Shown one piece after another: positions 1 to 5,424 of a DNA stretch of 7,737 nt. The stretch is from Bacillota bacterium. Lineage in GTDB: Bacteria; Bacillota; Sulfobacillia; JAJZYS01; JAJYTV01. A program made the position numbers and the translations under genes. The notes beneath the pieces are model-generated. The model made no database searches. It worked only from the letters and a program-made list of their open reading frames with translations, and was not told the DNA's origin. Each line of letters opens with the position of its first letter. Within the stretch, counting starts at the first letter, position 1. The stretch spans positions 1 to 7,737 of the forward strand of contig JAJYNV010000326.1 in the NCBI GenBank assembly GCA_021786135.1, in the 5' to 3' direction.

Positions 1-183
1 GATTGCGGCCGGGGGGGCGCTCAAGAGCGCCCCCCCGTTCCCCCGGGTCAGTTGCGGCAGGTCCGGGCCATCGTACTCCTCGAGGAAGATCTGCACCGGG
101 CGCAGCGGCTCGATACCGACCTCCTCAAGGACGTCCGCCTGCCAGGGCGGCTGCGGCACGCTGAGAACCCAGGCATCTGCCAT
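1..183 (-). CDS. unidentified ORF downstream of fhs, 3' end outside window
   Basis: I do not recognise this protein. An open frame begins at ATG 183-181, one base after the fhs stop codon (TAA 187-185), and stays open for 61 codons to the window edge. It starts MADAWVLSVPQPPWQADVLE and continues with an acidic stretch (IFLEEYDGPD). Its codons mostly end in G or C, as in the neighbouring genes, and the other two frames give Arg/Ser-rich nonsense, so coding is likely. A weak AAGGG lies about 11 bases before the ATG inside fhs, so translation may be coupled to fhs in one operon. Oddly, the frame runs straight through a strong GC-rich hairpin (11-36) that would look more natural after a stop codon. 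A TGA sits at 50-48 in another frame, so either the C-terminus really is encoded through the hairpin or there is a frameshift near here. Confidence 0.5.
   Translation of the reverse strand, partial: MADAWVLSVPQPPWQADVLEEVGIEPLRPVQIFLEEYDGPDLPQLTRGNGGALLSAPPAAI
11..36. repeat. GC-rich perfect inverted repeat (possible terminator stem)
   Basis: GGGGGGGCGCTC (11-22) is followed by AA and then its exact reverse complement (25-36). This folds as an 11-bp stem with a CAAG-type loop. Neither side is followed by a T-run (minus strand: GGCCGCAATC; plus strand: GTTCCCCC), so it is not a canonical intrinsic terminator. It may still end the fhs operon or act in both directions. It overlaps the open frame that begins at 183. 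Confidence 0.5.
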
Positions 184-184
184 G

Positions 185-1852
185 TTAGAAGAGACCCTTG
201 ATCAGGCCCTCGGGCGTGAGGTCGATCTTCTCGGCGGCCGGTGCCTTCGGCAGTCCAGGCATCGTCATGATGTCGCCGAGCAGCGGCACGACGAAGCCGG
301 CGCCAGCCGAGAGCCGTACGTCGCGCACGGTGACGCGGAAGCCCTTCGGTCGGCCGAGCAGCTTGGGGTTGTCGGAGAGCGAGTACTGCGACTTGGCCAT
401 GCAGACCGGAAGGTCGCCGTAACCGAGCTCGGTGTAATGCTCGAGGTTCTTCTGTGCCGGCGCCAGGTAGTCGACGCCGTCCGCCCCATAGATCTCCTTG
501 GCAACGCGCTCGATCTTGTCCTTGAGCGGCAGGCTGCTCTCATAGAGAGGGTGGTAGTCGCCGGGCTGGTTGGCTGCGCGCACGACGGCCTCGGCCAGCG
601 CCACGCCACCGTCGCCGCCCTTCACAAACACCTCGGACAGCACCATCTCGACGCCCAGCTGGTGAGCGCGGCTCTCGAGCAGCGCGATCTCGGCCTCGGT
701 GTCGCTCGGGAAGCGGTTGATCGCCACGACCGGGTTGATGCCGAAGTGGCGCACGATCGACACGTGCTGCTCAAGGTTTGGCAGGCCGCGCTCGAGAGCT
801 TCCAGGTTCTCCTGGCTCAGGCTCTTGAGCTCGGCGCCGCCGTGCAGCTTAAGGGCACGGATCGTCGCGACGAGCACCACGGCCGATGGCTTGATGCCCG
901 CCTTGGGGGCGACGATGTCCATGAACTTCTCGGCGCCGAGATCGGAACCGAAGCCTCCCTCGGTCACGACGTAGTCCGCCAGCTTGAGCGCGAGGCGCGT
1001 CGCCTGAATCGAGTTGTTGCCGTGCGCGATGTTGGCGAACGGGCCGCCGTGGATCAGAGCCGGCGTGTTCTCGAGCGTCTGGACGAGGTTCGGCTTGATC
1101 GCGTCCTTCAGGAGGGCGGCCATCGCGCCGTCCGCCTTGAGGTCCTGCGCAGTGACGTAGCTGCCGTCGTAGCGGCTGCCGACGACGATCCGGCCCAGGC
1201 GCTCCTTGAGGTCCGCAATGCTCGTGGAGAGGCAGAGGATGGCCATGATCTCCGAAGCGACGGTGATCATGAAGCCGGACTCGCGCGGAACTCCGTTGGC
1301 CTTGCCGCCGAGGCCGAGAACGATGTTGCGCAGGGCGCGGTCGTTCATGTCGAGGACGCGCGGCCAAGTCACGGTGCGCGGGTCGATCCCGAGCTGGTTG
1401 CCCTGGTGCAGGTGGTTGTCGAGCATGGCCGACAGCAGGTTGTGCGCCGACGTGATGGCGTGGAAGTCACCGGTGAAGTGGAGGTTGATGTCCTCCATCG
1501 GCACGACCTGCGCGAAGCCGCCGCCGGCCGCGCCGCCCTTGATGCCGAAGCACGGGCCGAGCGACGGCTCGCGCAGCGCGATGATGGCGTTCTTGCCGAT
1601 CTTGGAAAGAGCCTGGCCGAGTCCAACGGTGGTCGTCGTCTTGCCCTCGCCCGCCGGCGTCGGGTTGATCGACGTGCAGAGGATCAGACGGCCGTCGGGC
1701 CGGTCCTTGAGCCGCTCGAACACCTCAAGCGGAATCTTCGCCTTGTACTTTCCGTACTGCTCGATGTCGTCAAGGCCGAGCTCCAGCTTCTTGGCGATCT
1801 CGGTGATCGGCAGCATCTTTGCTGCTTCGGCGATCTCGATGTCACTCAGCAA
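185..1852 (-). CDS. fhs: formate--tetrahydrofolate ligase (FTHFS)
   Basis: Cytoplasmic enzyme that joins formate to tetrahydrofolate using ATP to give 10-formyl-THF, the entry of formate into one-carbon metabolism. The product is 555 aa, the usual family length. The family N-terminus is present (SDIEIAEAAKMLPITEIAKK, about residues 3-22). The P-loop TPAGEGKTTT is at about 65-74 and is followed by REPSLGPCFGIKGGAAGGG and the VVPMEDINLHFTGDFHAI block. The C-terminus is also typical (IMTMPGLPKAPAAEKIDL). No key motif is missing. I chose TTG at 1852 because GGAGGG (1865-1860) sits 7-8 bases upstream and the protein then begins where family members do. ATG 1867 is in frame but contains that Shine-Dalgarno and has none of its own. 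An upstream 0.9-kb non-genic stretch suggests its own promoter. A downstream ORF follows after one base. The gene does not by itself prove acetogenesis, since many anaerobes and fermenters carry it. Confidence 0.97.
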   Translation of the reverse strand: MLSDIEIAEAAKMLPITEIAKKLELGLDDIEQYGKYKAKIPLEVFERLKDRPDGRLILCTSINPTPAGEGKTTTTVGLGQALSKIGKNAIIALREPSLGPCFGIKGGAAGGGFAQVVPMEDINLHFTGDFHAITSAHNLLSAMLDNHLHQGNQLGIDPRTVTWPRVLDMNDRALRNIVLGLGGKANGVPRESGFMITVASEIMAILCLSTSIADLKERLGRIVVGSRYDGSYVTAQDLKADGAMAALLKDAIKPNLVQTLENTPALIHGGPFANIAHGNNSIQATRLALKLADYVVTEGGFGSDLGAEKFMDIVAPKAGIKPSAVVLVATIRALKLHGGAELKSLSQENLEALERGLPNLEQHVSIVRHFGINPVVAINRFPSDTEAEIALLESRAHQLGVEMVLSEVFVKGGDGGVALAEAVVRAANQPGDYHPLYESSLPLKDKIERVAKEIYGADGVDYLAPAQKNLEHYTELGYGDLPVCMAKSQYSLSDNPKLLGRPKGFRVTVRDVRLSAGAGFVVPLLGDIMTMPGLPKAPAAEKIDLTPEGLIKGLF

Positions 1853-1859
1853 CTTTGGT

Positions 1860-1865
1860 CCCTCC
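1860..1865 (-). promoter_or_regulatory. Shine-Dalgarno site setting the fhs TTG start
   Basis: GGAGGG on the minus strand, 7 bases before TTG 1852-1850. It overlaps the in-frame ATG at 1867-1865, so both cannot be used well. The spacing favours TTG and the conserved N-terminus MLSDIEIA. A weak CCTC just upstream could pair with GGAGG. Confidence 0.6.
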
Positions 1866-1913
1866 ATAGACGAGGCTGCGGAGTAGCCTGTCAGCTTTGG
1901 CCACACCGCGACA

Positions 1914-1919
1914 AGTATA
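1914..1919 (-). promoter_or_regulatory. candidate -10 box for fhs
   Basis: TATACT on the minus strand matches TATAAT at five of six bases. It lies in a locally AT-richer patch (AAAGAGATATACTTG), about 60 bases before the fhs TTG, giving a leader of roughly 55 nt. I see no good -35 at 16-18 bases; the nearest sequence, AAGCAC, is poor. Without a -35 or an extended TGn it remains a weak call. Confidence 0.3.
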
Positions 1920-2097
1920 TCTCTTTGCTTCGCTTCGTGCTTCAGGCCCGAACGGACCATTTGAGATCAGGGGGTATCGCTCCTGGATGTGCATGGCTAG
2001 AGCCCTGCGAGACGTCCCCGGTCGAAGGGCGGTGCCGCCCAAAAGGCCAATGGCCGCCCGGAGGTGGCTCTTGGAGACCGCGAGGCCGCTGGCTTGG

Positions 2098-2132
2098 CCG
2101 CCTGATATGACAAGGCTGGCCATATCAGGCGG
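2098..2132. repeat. 12-bp perfect inverted repeat, 11-base loop
   Basis: CCGCCTGATATG (2098-2109) and its exact reverse complement CATATCAGGCGG (2121-2132) flank an 11-base spacer. The arms have an AT-rich inner half and a GC-rich outer half. This could be a dyad operator or an RNA hairpin in a fhs leader. No T-run follows on the minus strand, so it is not an intrinsic terminator. It shares bases 2128-2132 with the next inverted repeat. Confidence 0.7.
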
Positions 2133-2163
2133 TCCGGCCGGACATGTCGATTAACGGACCGCC
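2128..2163. repeat. 9-bp perfect inverted repeat overlapping the previous one
   Basis: GGCGGTCCG (2128-2136) pairs with CGGACCGCC (2155-2163) around an 18-base loop. The loop region includes two further palindromes, TCCGGCCGGA (2133-2142) and GACATGTC (2141-2148). On a minus-strand transcript this hairpin would form first and would compete with the 2098-2132 hairpin for CCGCC (2132-2128). Confidence 0.65.
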
Positions 2164-2579
2164 GTCGTGGCGCCGGCGTCTTCCTGGCCATGTGTTGGCA
2201 AGTCCGATCGCATTGCGCTGCCCATCGTCGAAGCGCCGTGGCTGAGACATCTGGACCTATAGCCGCCTCGCTGGTCCCGACCCATCTCTCCAAGATGCTC
2301 ACGTTCGACCGGGTTGGCTTGGATTCCAATCAAACTGCTCAAGCTCCACTGCACCTGGATGCGCTCCGCCCCCGGAAGGGGGCTTGCGCTGGTGAGAATG
2401 CCTTCCCGAGGATCGACCATGAAGCCGCTCTCCGCGGTCCACCAGGTCAGCGGCCGCTGGGACGGGAAAGATCCGCCCATGTACCGCAGCGTCATGATCC
2501 TCGTGACGGACAGGCTCGCCTTATGGGCGATGCGGGCGACGGTGTCCCCGCCGATCTGTCGACCGGCGGCGGCTATGAC
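2151..2579 (-). pseudogene. possible gene remnant with LacI-like helix-turn-helix
   Basis: Not recognised as a known gene. A minus-strand frame is open from just after TAG 2582-2580 to TAA at 2151. It contains TVARIAHKASLSVTRI (about 2540-2495), which resembles the LacI-type helix-turn-helix (T-x-A-x-I-A-x-x-A-x-x-S-V-T-x-x). A plausible globular stretch follows (YMGGSFPSQRPLTWW, then GFMVDPREGILTS). Codon third positions are G/C-rich in the first two thirds, and the plus-strand shadows stand in the same frame relation as they do opposite fhs, which favours minus-strand coding. Against an intact gene: no ATG, GTG or TTG precedes the HTH, the first ATG is 2495, and no ribosome binding site is evident. 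A second frame, open from TTG 2742 to 2521, may be its displaced 5' part, which would need a frameshift near 2580. No sugar-binding domain follows. Confidence 0.25.
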
Positions 2580-2740
2580 CTACCCGCCCCTGAGGCCCGC
2601 ACGCGCCGAGGGACGGCAAGGAGGGCGCCGTTACCACGCCGGCCAGGGCCTCGCTGGAAGCCCGCGCAAGACGTCTGCCGCCCCGAGCCGGATGGATCTC
2701 TACGGGCAGGCGCAGCCAGACGCCCTCTGGTTTTGAGGAC

Positions 2741-2777
2741 AAGGCAGGGGCCCGGCCGATGGCCGGACCCCTGCCTT
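2741..2777 (-). terminator. hairpin downstream of yfmH, probable terminator
   Basis: Seventeen-base arms at 2777-2761 and 2757-2741 pair across a 3-base loop. The single mismatch is a G-U pair in the minus-strand RNA (AAGGCAGGGG-T-CCGGCC against GGCCGG-G-CCCCTGCCTT). It begins 8 bases after the yfmH stop codon. The 3' arm ends in CCTT followed by GTCCTC, so the usual T-run is nearly absent. It could act as a terminator or as a 3'-end stabiliser. Confidence 0.55.
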
Positions 2778-2779
2778 AT

Positions 2780-2786
2780 CCTCCTT
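2780..2786 (-). promoter_or_regulatory. orphan Shine-Dalgarno site after yfmH
   Basis: AAGGAGG overlaps the last base of the yfmH stop codon (TGA 2788-2786). The context TGAAGGAGGAT is identical to the junction that feeds the DUF4097 gene (6432-6422). Here no ATG, GTG or TTG follows at 5-12 bases; the terminator-like hairpin begins instead. TTG 2742-2740 lies at the far foot of that hairpin. Confidence 0.45.
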
Positions 2787-4057
2787 CAGTCTGCGCGCTC
2801 CACGATCGACACCGAGCGGCGCGGCAGCGCGAACTGCTCCCTGAGGCGTTGAGCGACATCGTCCGCGTCGATGGTCCGAAGGAGGTCATAGACCGCCATC
2901 AGGTCGAGACCTCGCAGCGCATACTCGCTGAAGGCGTGGGCGACCGCCTCGGGCGCGTTGAAGAGCGCCACGAACTCACCCAGCGAACGGCGACGGCTGC
3001 GCTCCACGTCGCGCGGATCAAGACCTTTTGCGACCGCCTCCGCCAGCAGTCCTTCGACGCGCGCGAGGAGGCGATCAGGATCGGGCGTCGGTCCGCCCAG
3101 CACGGACGCTGCATATCCATCGCCCGAGAAGTAGCTCGAGGAGAACTGCTGGCCGATCAGTCCCTCTTCGTAGAGCTGGCGGTGAATCTCGGACGACGAG
3201 CCGAACAGCACGTCGAGCAGGATCTCCATCGTCACTTCACGCCGGAGGGCATCTTCAGACGGAGCAGGGTCGTCCTTGAATCCGATCGCGATCAGAGGTA
3301 CGCCCACCGCCATGCGCTGACGCTTCATCTCTGCCGCGACTGCCCGTGGCTCTTCCGGATAGATCCTGCGGACGGCTGCGGCGCCAGCTGCACCAACTGC
3401 GCGACGCGCCATCCCGAAGACCTCGGCAGGATCGACGTCTCCAGCAACCATCAGCACCATGTTGCCCGGCTGGTAGAAGGCCCGGTGACAGAGAAAGAGC
3501 TCCTGCGGGCCGATATGCTGAATGGAATCCAGCGTGCCGCCGATCTCCACGCGCACCGGGTGGCGCTGATAGAGCGCGGCCAGCAGGTTCTGAAACACCA
3601 CGGAGCGCGGGTCGTCGAGGTACATGCGCAGTTCCTCGGCGATGATGCCCTGTTCCTTGTGTACGTTCGCCTCGGTGAAATAGGGCTCCTGGACGAAGTG
3701 GAGAAGGAGGTCAAGGGCCTCCTGGAAGTGCTCGGTCGTGGAAAAGAGATAGCTCGTGGCGCCGTAGTTCGTGTAGGCGTTCGCCATCGCGCCCAAGGCA
3801 GAGAAGCGCTCAGATACGTTGCCGTCCTCCTCCTCAAACAATTTGTGCTCGAGGAAGTGCGCAATTCCGGCGGGCGTCTCCCGCACCTGCCCATCCGACC
3901 CCATGAACGTCTGGTCGCAGGAGCCGTAGCGCGTGGAGAAGCTTGCGTAACGCGTGGCGAAACCCGGCTTCGGCAGCACGTAACAGGCCAGCCCCGAAGG
4001 CAGGACCTCTTGCCAGATCTCCTCGCGCAGGGCCGGCACCTCAATGCGCATCGCCAT
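2786..4057 (-). CDS. yfmH: M16 zinc peptidase, YfmH type (active partner)
   Basis: Insulinase-family (M16) metallopeptidase, about 423 aa. The inverted zinc motif HFLEH is at about 67-71. The downstream third-ligand Glu lies in EQGIIAEE (about 135-142, probably Glu141), with the usual spacing to HxxEH. The ALGAMANAYTNYGATSYLF segment between them is typical of the family. The C-terminal M16 half carries SSSEIHRQLYEEGLIGQQF. I see no signal peptide, so it should be cytoplasmic. Public family names link YfmF/YfmH (B. subtilis ymfF/ymfH) to 5-aminopentanol modification of EF-P; the substrate is not evident here. The start is uncertain: ATG 4057 (MAMRIEV) lies 12 bases after GGAGAGGGGG, and ATG 4051 and ATG 4081 are alternatives. 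Any of them overlaps the end of yfmF, so the two are translationally linked. The stop is followed at once by an orphan ribosome binding site and a hairpin. Confidence 0.9.
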   Translation of the reverse strand: MAMRIEVPALREEIWQEVLPSGLACYVLPKPGFATRYASFSTRYGSCDQTFMGSDGQVRETPAGIAHFLEHKLFEEEDGNVSERFSALGAMANAYTNYGATSYLFSTTEHFQEALDLLLHFVQEPYFTEANVHKEQGIIAEELRMYLDDPRSVVFQNLLAALYQRHPVRVEIGGTLDSIQHIGPQELFLCHRAFYQPGNMVLMVAGDVDPAEVFGMARRAVGAAGAAAVRRIYPEEPRAVAAEMKRQRMAVGVPLIAIGFKDDPAPSEDALRREVTMEILLDVLFGSSSEIHRQLYEEGLIGQQFSSSYFSGDGYAASVLGGPTPDPDRLLARVEGLLAEAVAKGLDPRDVERSRRRSLGEFVALFNAPEAVAHAFSEYALRGLDLMAVYDLLRTIDADDVAQRLREQFALPRRSVSIVERAD

Positions 4058-5333
4058 TGCCGTCGCCGTCCCCCTCTCCATCCAGGAAGTAGACCGTGTC
4101 CAGCGACAGGCCCTGTGCCGCCTCGGCGACATCTGCCGCCCGTACGGCCGCCAGGGCTGCGATGCGGCGCTCGGGTTCGGTGGGACGGCCAGCGGAGCGC
4201 AATTCGAAGTCGGCCATGATGGCCTCGCTGGGCGCGTCGGCCGACTGCTCGATCTGGGTCGCGATGCCCTTGAACGTGTCCTCGAGCTCCTGCGGCTGGA
4301 ACTCCGCGCGACGCACGACGTCGAGCTGCTGCAAGACGAGATCCTGGGCAGCCTGCCGCACTTCCGATGCGACGCCGAGATGGACGAAGAGGAGCCCCTT
4401 CACGCCATCGACCTGTGACTGCGCGTAGTAGGCCAGCGAGTGGCGCTCGCGCACCTCCTGGAAGAGACGCGAGTGACTGAACCCACCATAGATGCCGTTC
4501 ATCATCGCGAGGGCAGGATAGCCGGGATCGGACGCATGAAGGTTCGTCGTGAAGCCGATCGCGAGCTTGCCCTGCGCGATCGTCTGGCGCTCGTGCACAT
4601 CGCGTGGCTGGGTCGGAGCCCTGTGCAGCGTCACGGACCCTGGCGCCCGCACCTCGCGCCGTCCCATGCGCTCAAGGAGTTGACGTGCATGATCCTCCGC
4701 CTCTGTTTGCCCTAGGGCACCGACCATGTAGATGGCTGCTGGTGCGTGGACAACCGTCTCCTGCCAATGCCGCCAGAGGCTTTCACCCGTATGCCGGTCC
4801 AGGTCCTCGAGCCTCCCAAGGCGCGGGATGGCGTAGGGTTCACCGCTGCACATCGCCTCGACGAGGCGCAGTTGGGCGTAGTGGGCCTTGTCGCTGTAGA
4901 TACCCTGGATGCGGCGGCGCAGGTTCTCGCGTTCCTGGCCCACCCACTCAGCGCGCAAGCCGCCGGATTCGAGCGGTGGCTGCGTCAGCACGTCGCCCAG
5001 CAGGGCAAGGGCCTCGGACAGCGGGTCTTCGCCCGAAAGGTAGGATCCGTTCGCAACTTCCAGGTGGAAGATTACGATCTGCTCCTCGCCGTACTTGAGC
5101 ACGTCGGCGCGCAGTTCCGCGCCAAAGAGCATATCGAGGCGGCGCGAGAGCAGGATTGTCTGCGGCAGGGCCCGGGTGCCGCGCTGAAGCACCATAGGCA
5201 CCAGCGCGCCGGCACTGGCCCCGTCGTCGAGCGGCATGCGCAGCAACACCCGCACGGTGGTCGTCTTGAATTTCGGCGTGGACCAGAGAAAGAGTGACGC
5301 ACCTGGCTCAAGGGGTGTCTCGATGAACGCCAA
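4041..5333 (-). CDS. yfmF: inactive M16 peptidase homologue, YfmF type
   Basis: About 430 aa with the M16 fold but no HxxEH. The N-terminus GASLFLWSTPKFKTTTVRVLLRMPL (residues 11-35) matches the family. The place where the zinc motif should fall reads LVPMVLQRGT (about 44-53), so it cannot bind zinc in the normal way. The C-terminal half keeps the features LAIGFTTNLH (257-266) and RLFQEVRERHSLAYYAQSQ (289-307), the Arg/Tyr substrate-contact region of M16 proteins. It is the expected non-catalytic partner of YfmH, as in bacterial heterodimeric M16 peptidases; the heterodimer is inference. The start is TTG 5333: no in-frame ATG or GTG fits, and the protein then begins where relatives do. The C-terminus is Asp/Gly-rich (GEGDGDGNGDAH) where it overlaps yfmH. 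A candidate promoter and an unusual hairpin precede it, and the gap to the upstream gene is 87 bases. Confidence 0.9.
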   Translation of the reverse strand: MAFIETPLEPGASLFLWSTPKFKTTTVRVLLRMPLDDGASAGALVPMVLQRGTRALPQTILLSRRLDMLFGAELRADVLKYGEEQIVIFHLEVANGSYLSGEDPLSEALALLGDVLTQPPLESGGLRAEWVGQERENLRRRIQGIYSDKAHYAQLRLVEAMCSGEPYAIPRLGRLEDLDRHTGESLWRHWQETVVHAPAAIYMVGALGQTEAEDHARQLLERMGRREVRAPGSVTLHRAPTQPRDVHERQTIAQGKLAIGFTTNLHASDPGYPALAMMNGIYGGFSHSRLFQEVRERHSLAYYAQSQVDGVKGLLFVHLGVASEVRQAAQDLVLQQLDVVRRAEFQPQELEDTFKGIATQIEQSADAPSEAIMADFELRSAGRPTEPERRIAALAAVRAADVAEAAQGLSLDTVYFLDGEGDGDGNGDAH

Positions 5334-5339
5334 CAGTTC

Positions 5340-5368
5340 GGCCGGGCAGAGCCCGGCCTCCCTCCCTT
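5340..5368 (-). promoter_or_regulatory. yfmF ribosome binding site followed by hairpin before the start codon
   Basis: On the minus strand AAGGGAGGGA (5368-5359) is followed by the perfect 8-bp hairpin GGCCGGGC-TCT-GCCCGGCC (5358-5340), then GAACTG and TTG 5333. By linear distance the purine tract is about 25 bases from the start, too far. With the hairpin folded, about 6-7 unpaired bases remain, a normal spacing. No other ribosome binding site is visible near the TTG. The hairpin lacks a T-run, so a terminator is unlikely. Confidence 0.45.
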
Positions 5369-5393
5369 CGGTGTTCGAAACAATGACGCCCCT

Positions 5394-5424
5394 ATTCTTA
5401 CCGACGCGATGATTCTCCTGTCAA
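5394..5424 (-). promoter_or_regulatory. candidate sigma-70-type promoter for yfmF-yfmH
   Basis: A perfect -35, TTGACA (5424-5419), contains the TGA stop of the DUF4097 gene. TAAGAAT follows at 5400-5394, giving a weak -10 (TAAGAA at 18 bases or AAGAAT at 19). Transcription would start near 5387, about 55 bases before the TTG of yfmF. This would give the peptidase pair its own promoter at the end of the preceding operon. Confidence 0.4.

Larger units (their letters stand above)
1853..2740. other. 0.9-kb region without a convincing intact gene
   Basis: This stretch separates yfmH from fhs. Open frames exist on both strands, but none has a recognised family, a good start with a ribosome binding site, and full length together. 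The plus-strand frames between about 2190 and 2850 look like antisense shadows; one runs into the yfmH coding region. The region holds a fhs leader with a -10-like box (1914-1919), clustered inverted repeats (2027-2040, 2098-2163, 2369-2382, and the 12-base palindrome CAGCGGCCGCTG at 2448-2459), and a possible gene remnant (2151-2579). I see no tRNA, insertion sequence or CRISPR repeat. Confidence 0.6.

Noticed and set aside
1955..1985. TPP riboswitch-like CCTGATCT on the minus strand
   Set aside because: Only one short conserved block is present, with no CUGAGA element and no thiamine gene.
1990..2060. ZTP (pfl) riboswitch upstream of fhs, a common location
   Set aside because: A GACCGGGGA stretch resembles part of the motif, but the diagnostic 3' element CCGCCUGGGC is absent and the 5' core is not recognisable.
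182..2110. 642-codon plus-strand open frame opposite fhs
   Set aside because: Codon-aligned antisense of a clear, complete fhs gene; Arg/Leu/Val/Asp-rich composition typical of antisense frames in GC-rich DNA; no family match.
1842..2123. 93-codon minus-strand frame just upstream of fhs
   Set aside because: Begins inside the loop of a hairpin, overlaps the fhs start out of frame, no ribosome binding site, unfamiliar composition.
2430..2444. T-box-like GGTGGACCGCG on the minus strand
   Set aside because: The T-box core needs a base between TGG and ACC (TGGNACCGCG); here it is missing. There is no specifier-loop or terminator arrangement, and fhs is not a usual T-box target.
2190..2852. 220-codon plus-strand frame in the gap upstream of fhs
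   Set aside because: Runs into the antisense of yfmH, Pro/Arg-rich, no ribosome binding site or family features; it more likely mirrors minus-strand composition.
4058..4132. N-terminal extension of YfmH to 448 residues
   Set aside because: The extra residues (SPRRHRACRWTRSTSW) are antisense-like and overlap yfmF; the family N-terminus begins near MRIEVPAL.
2759..4219. 486-codon plus-strand open frame opposite yfmH
   Set aside because: Antisense shadow of the M16 peptidase gene; no recognisable motifs.
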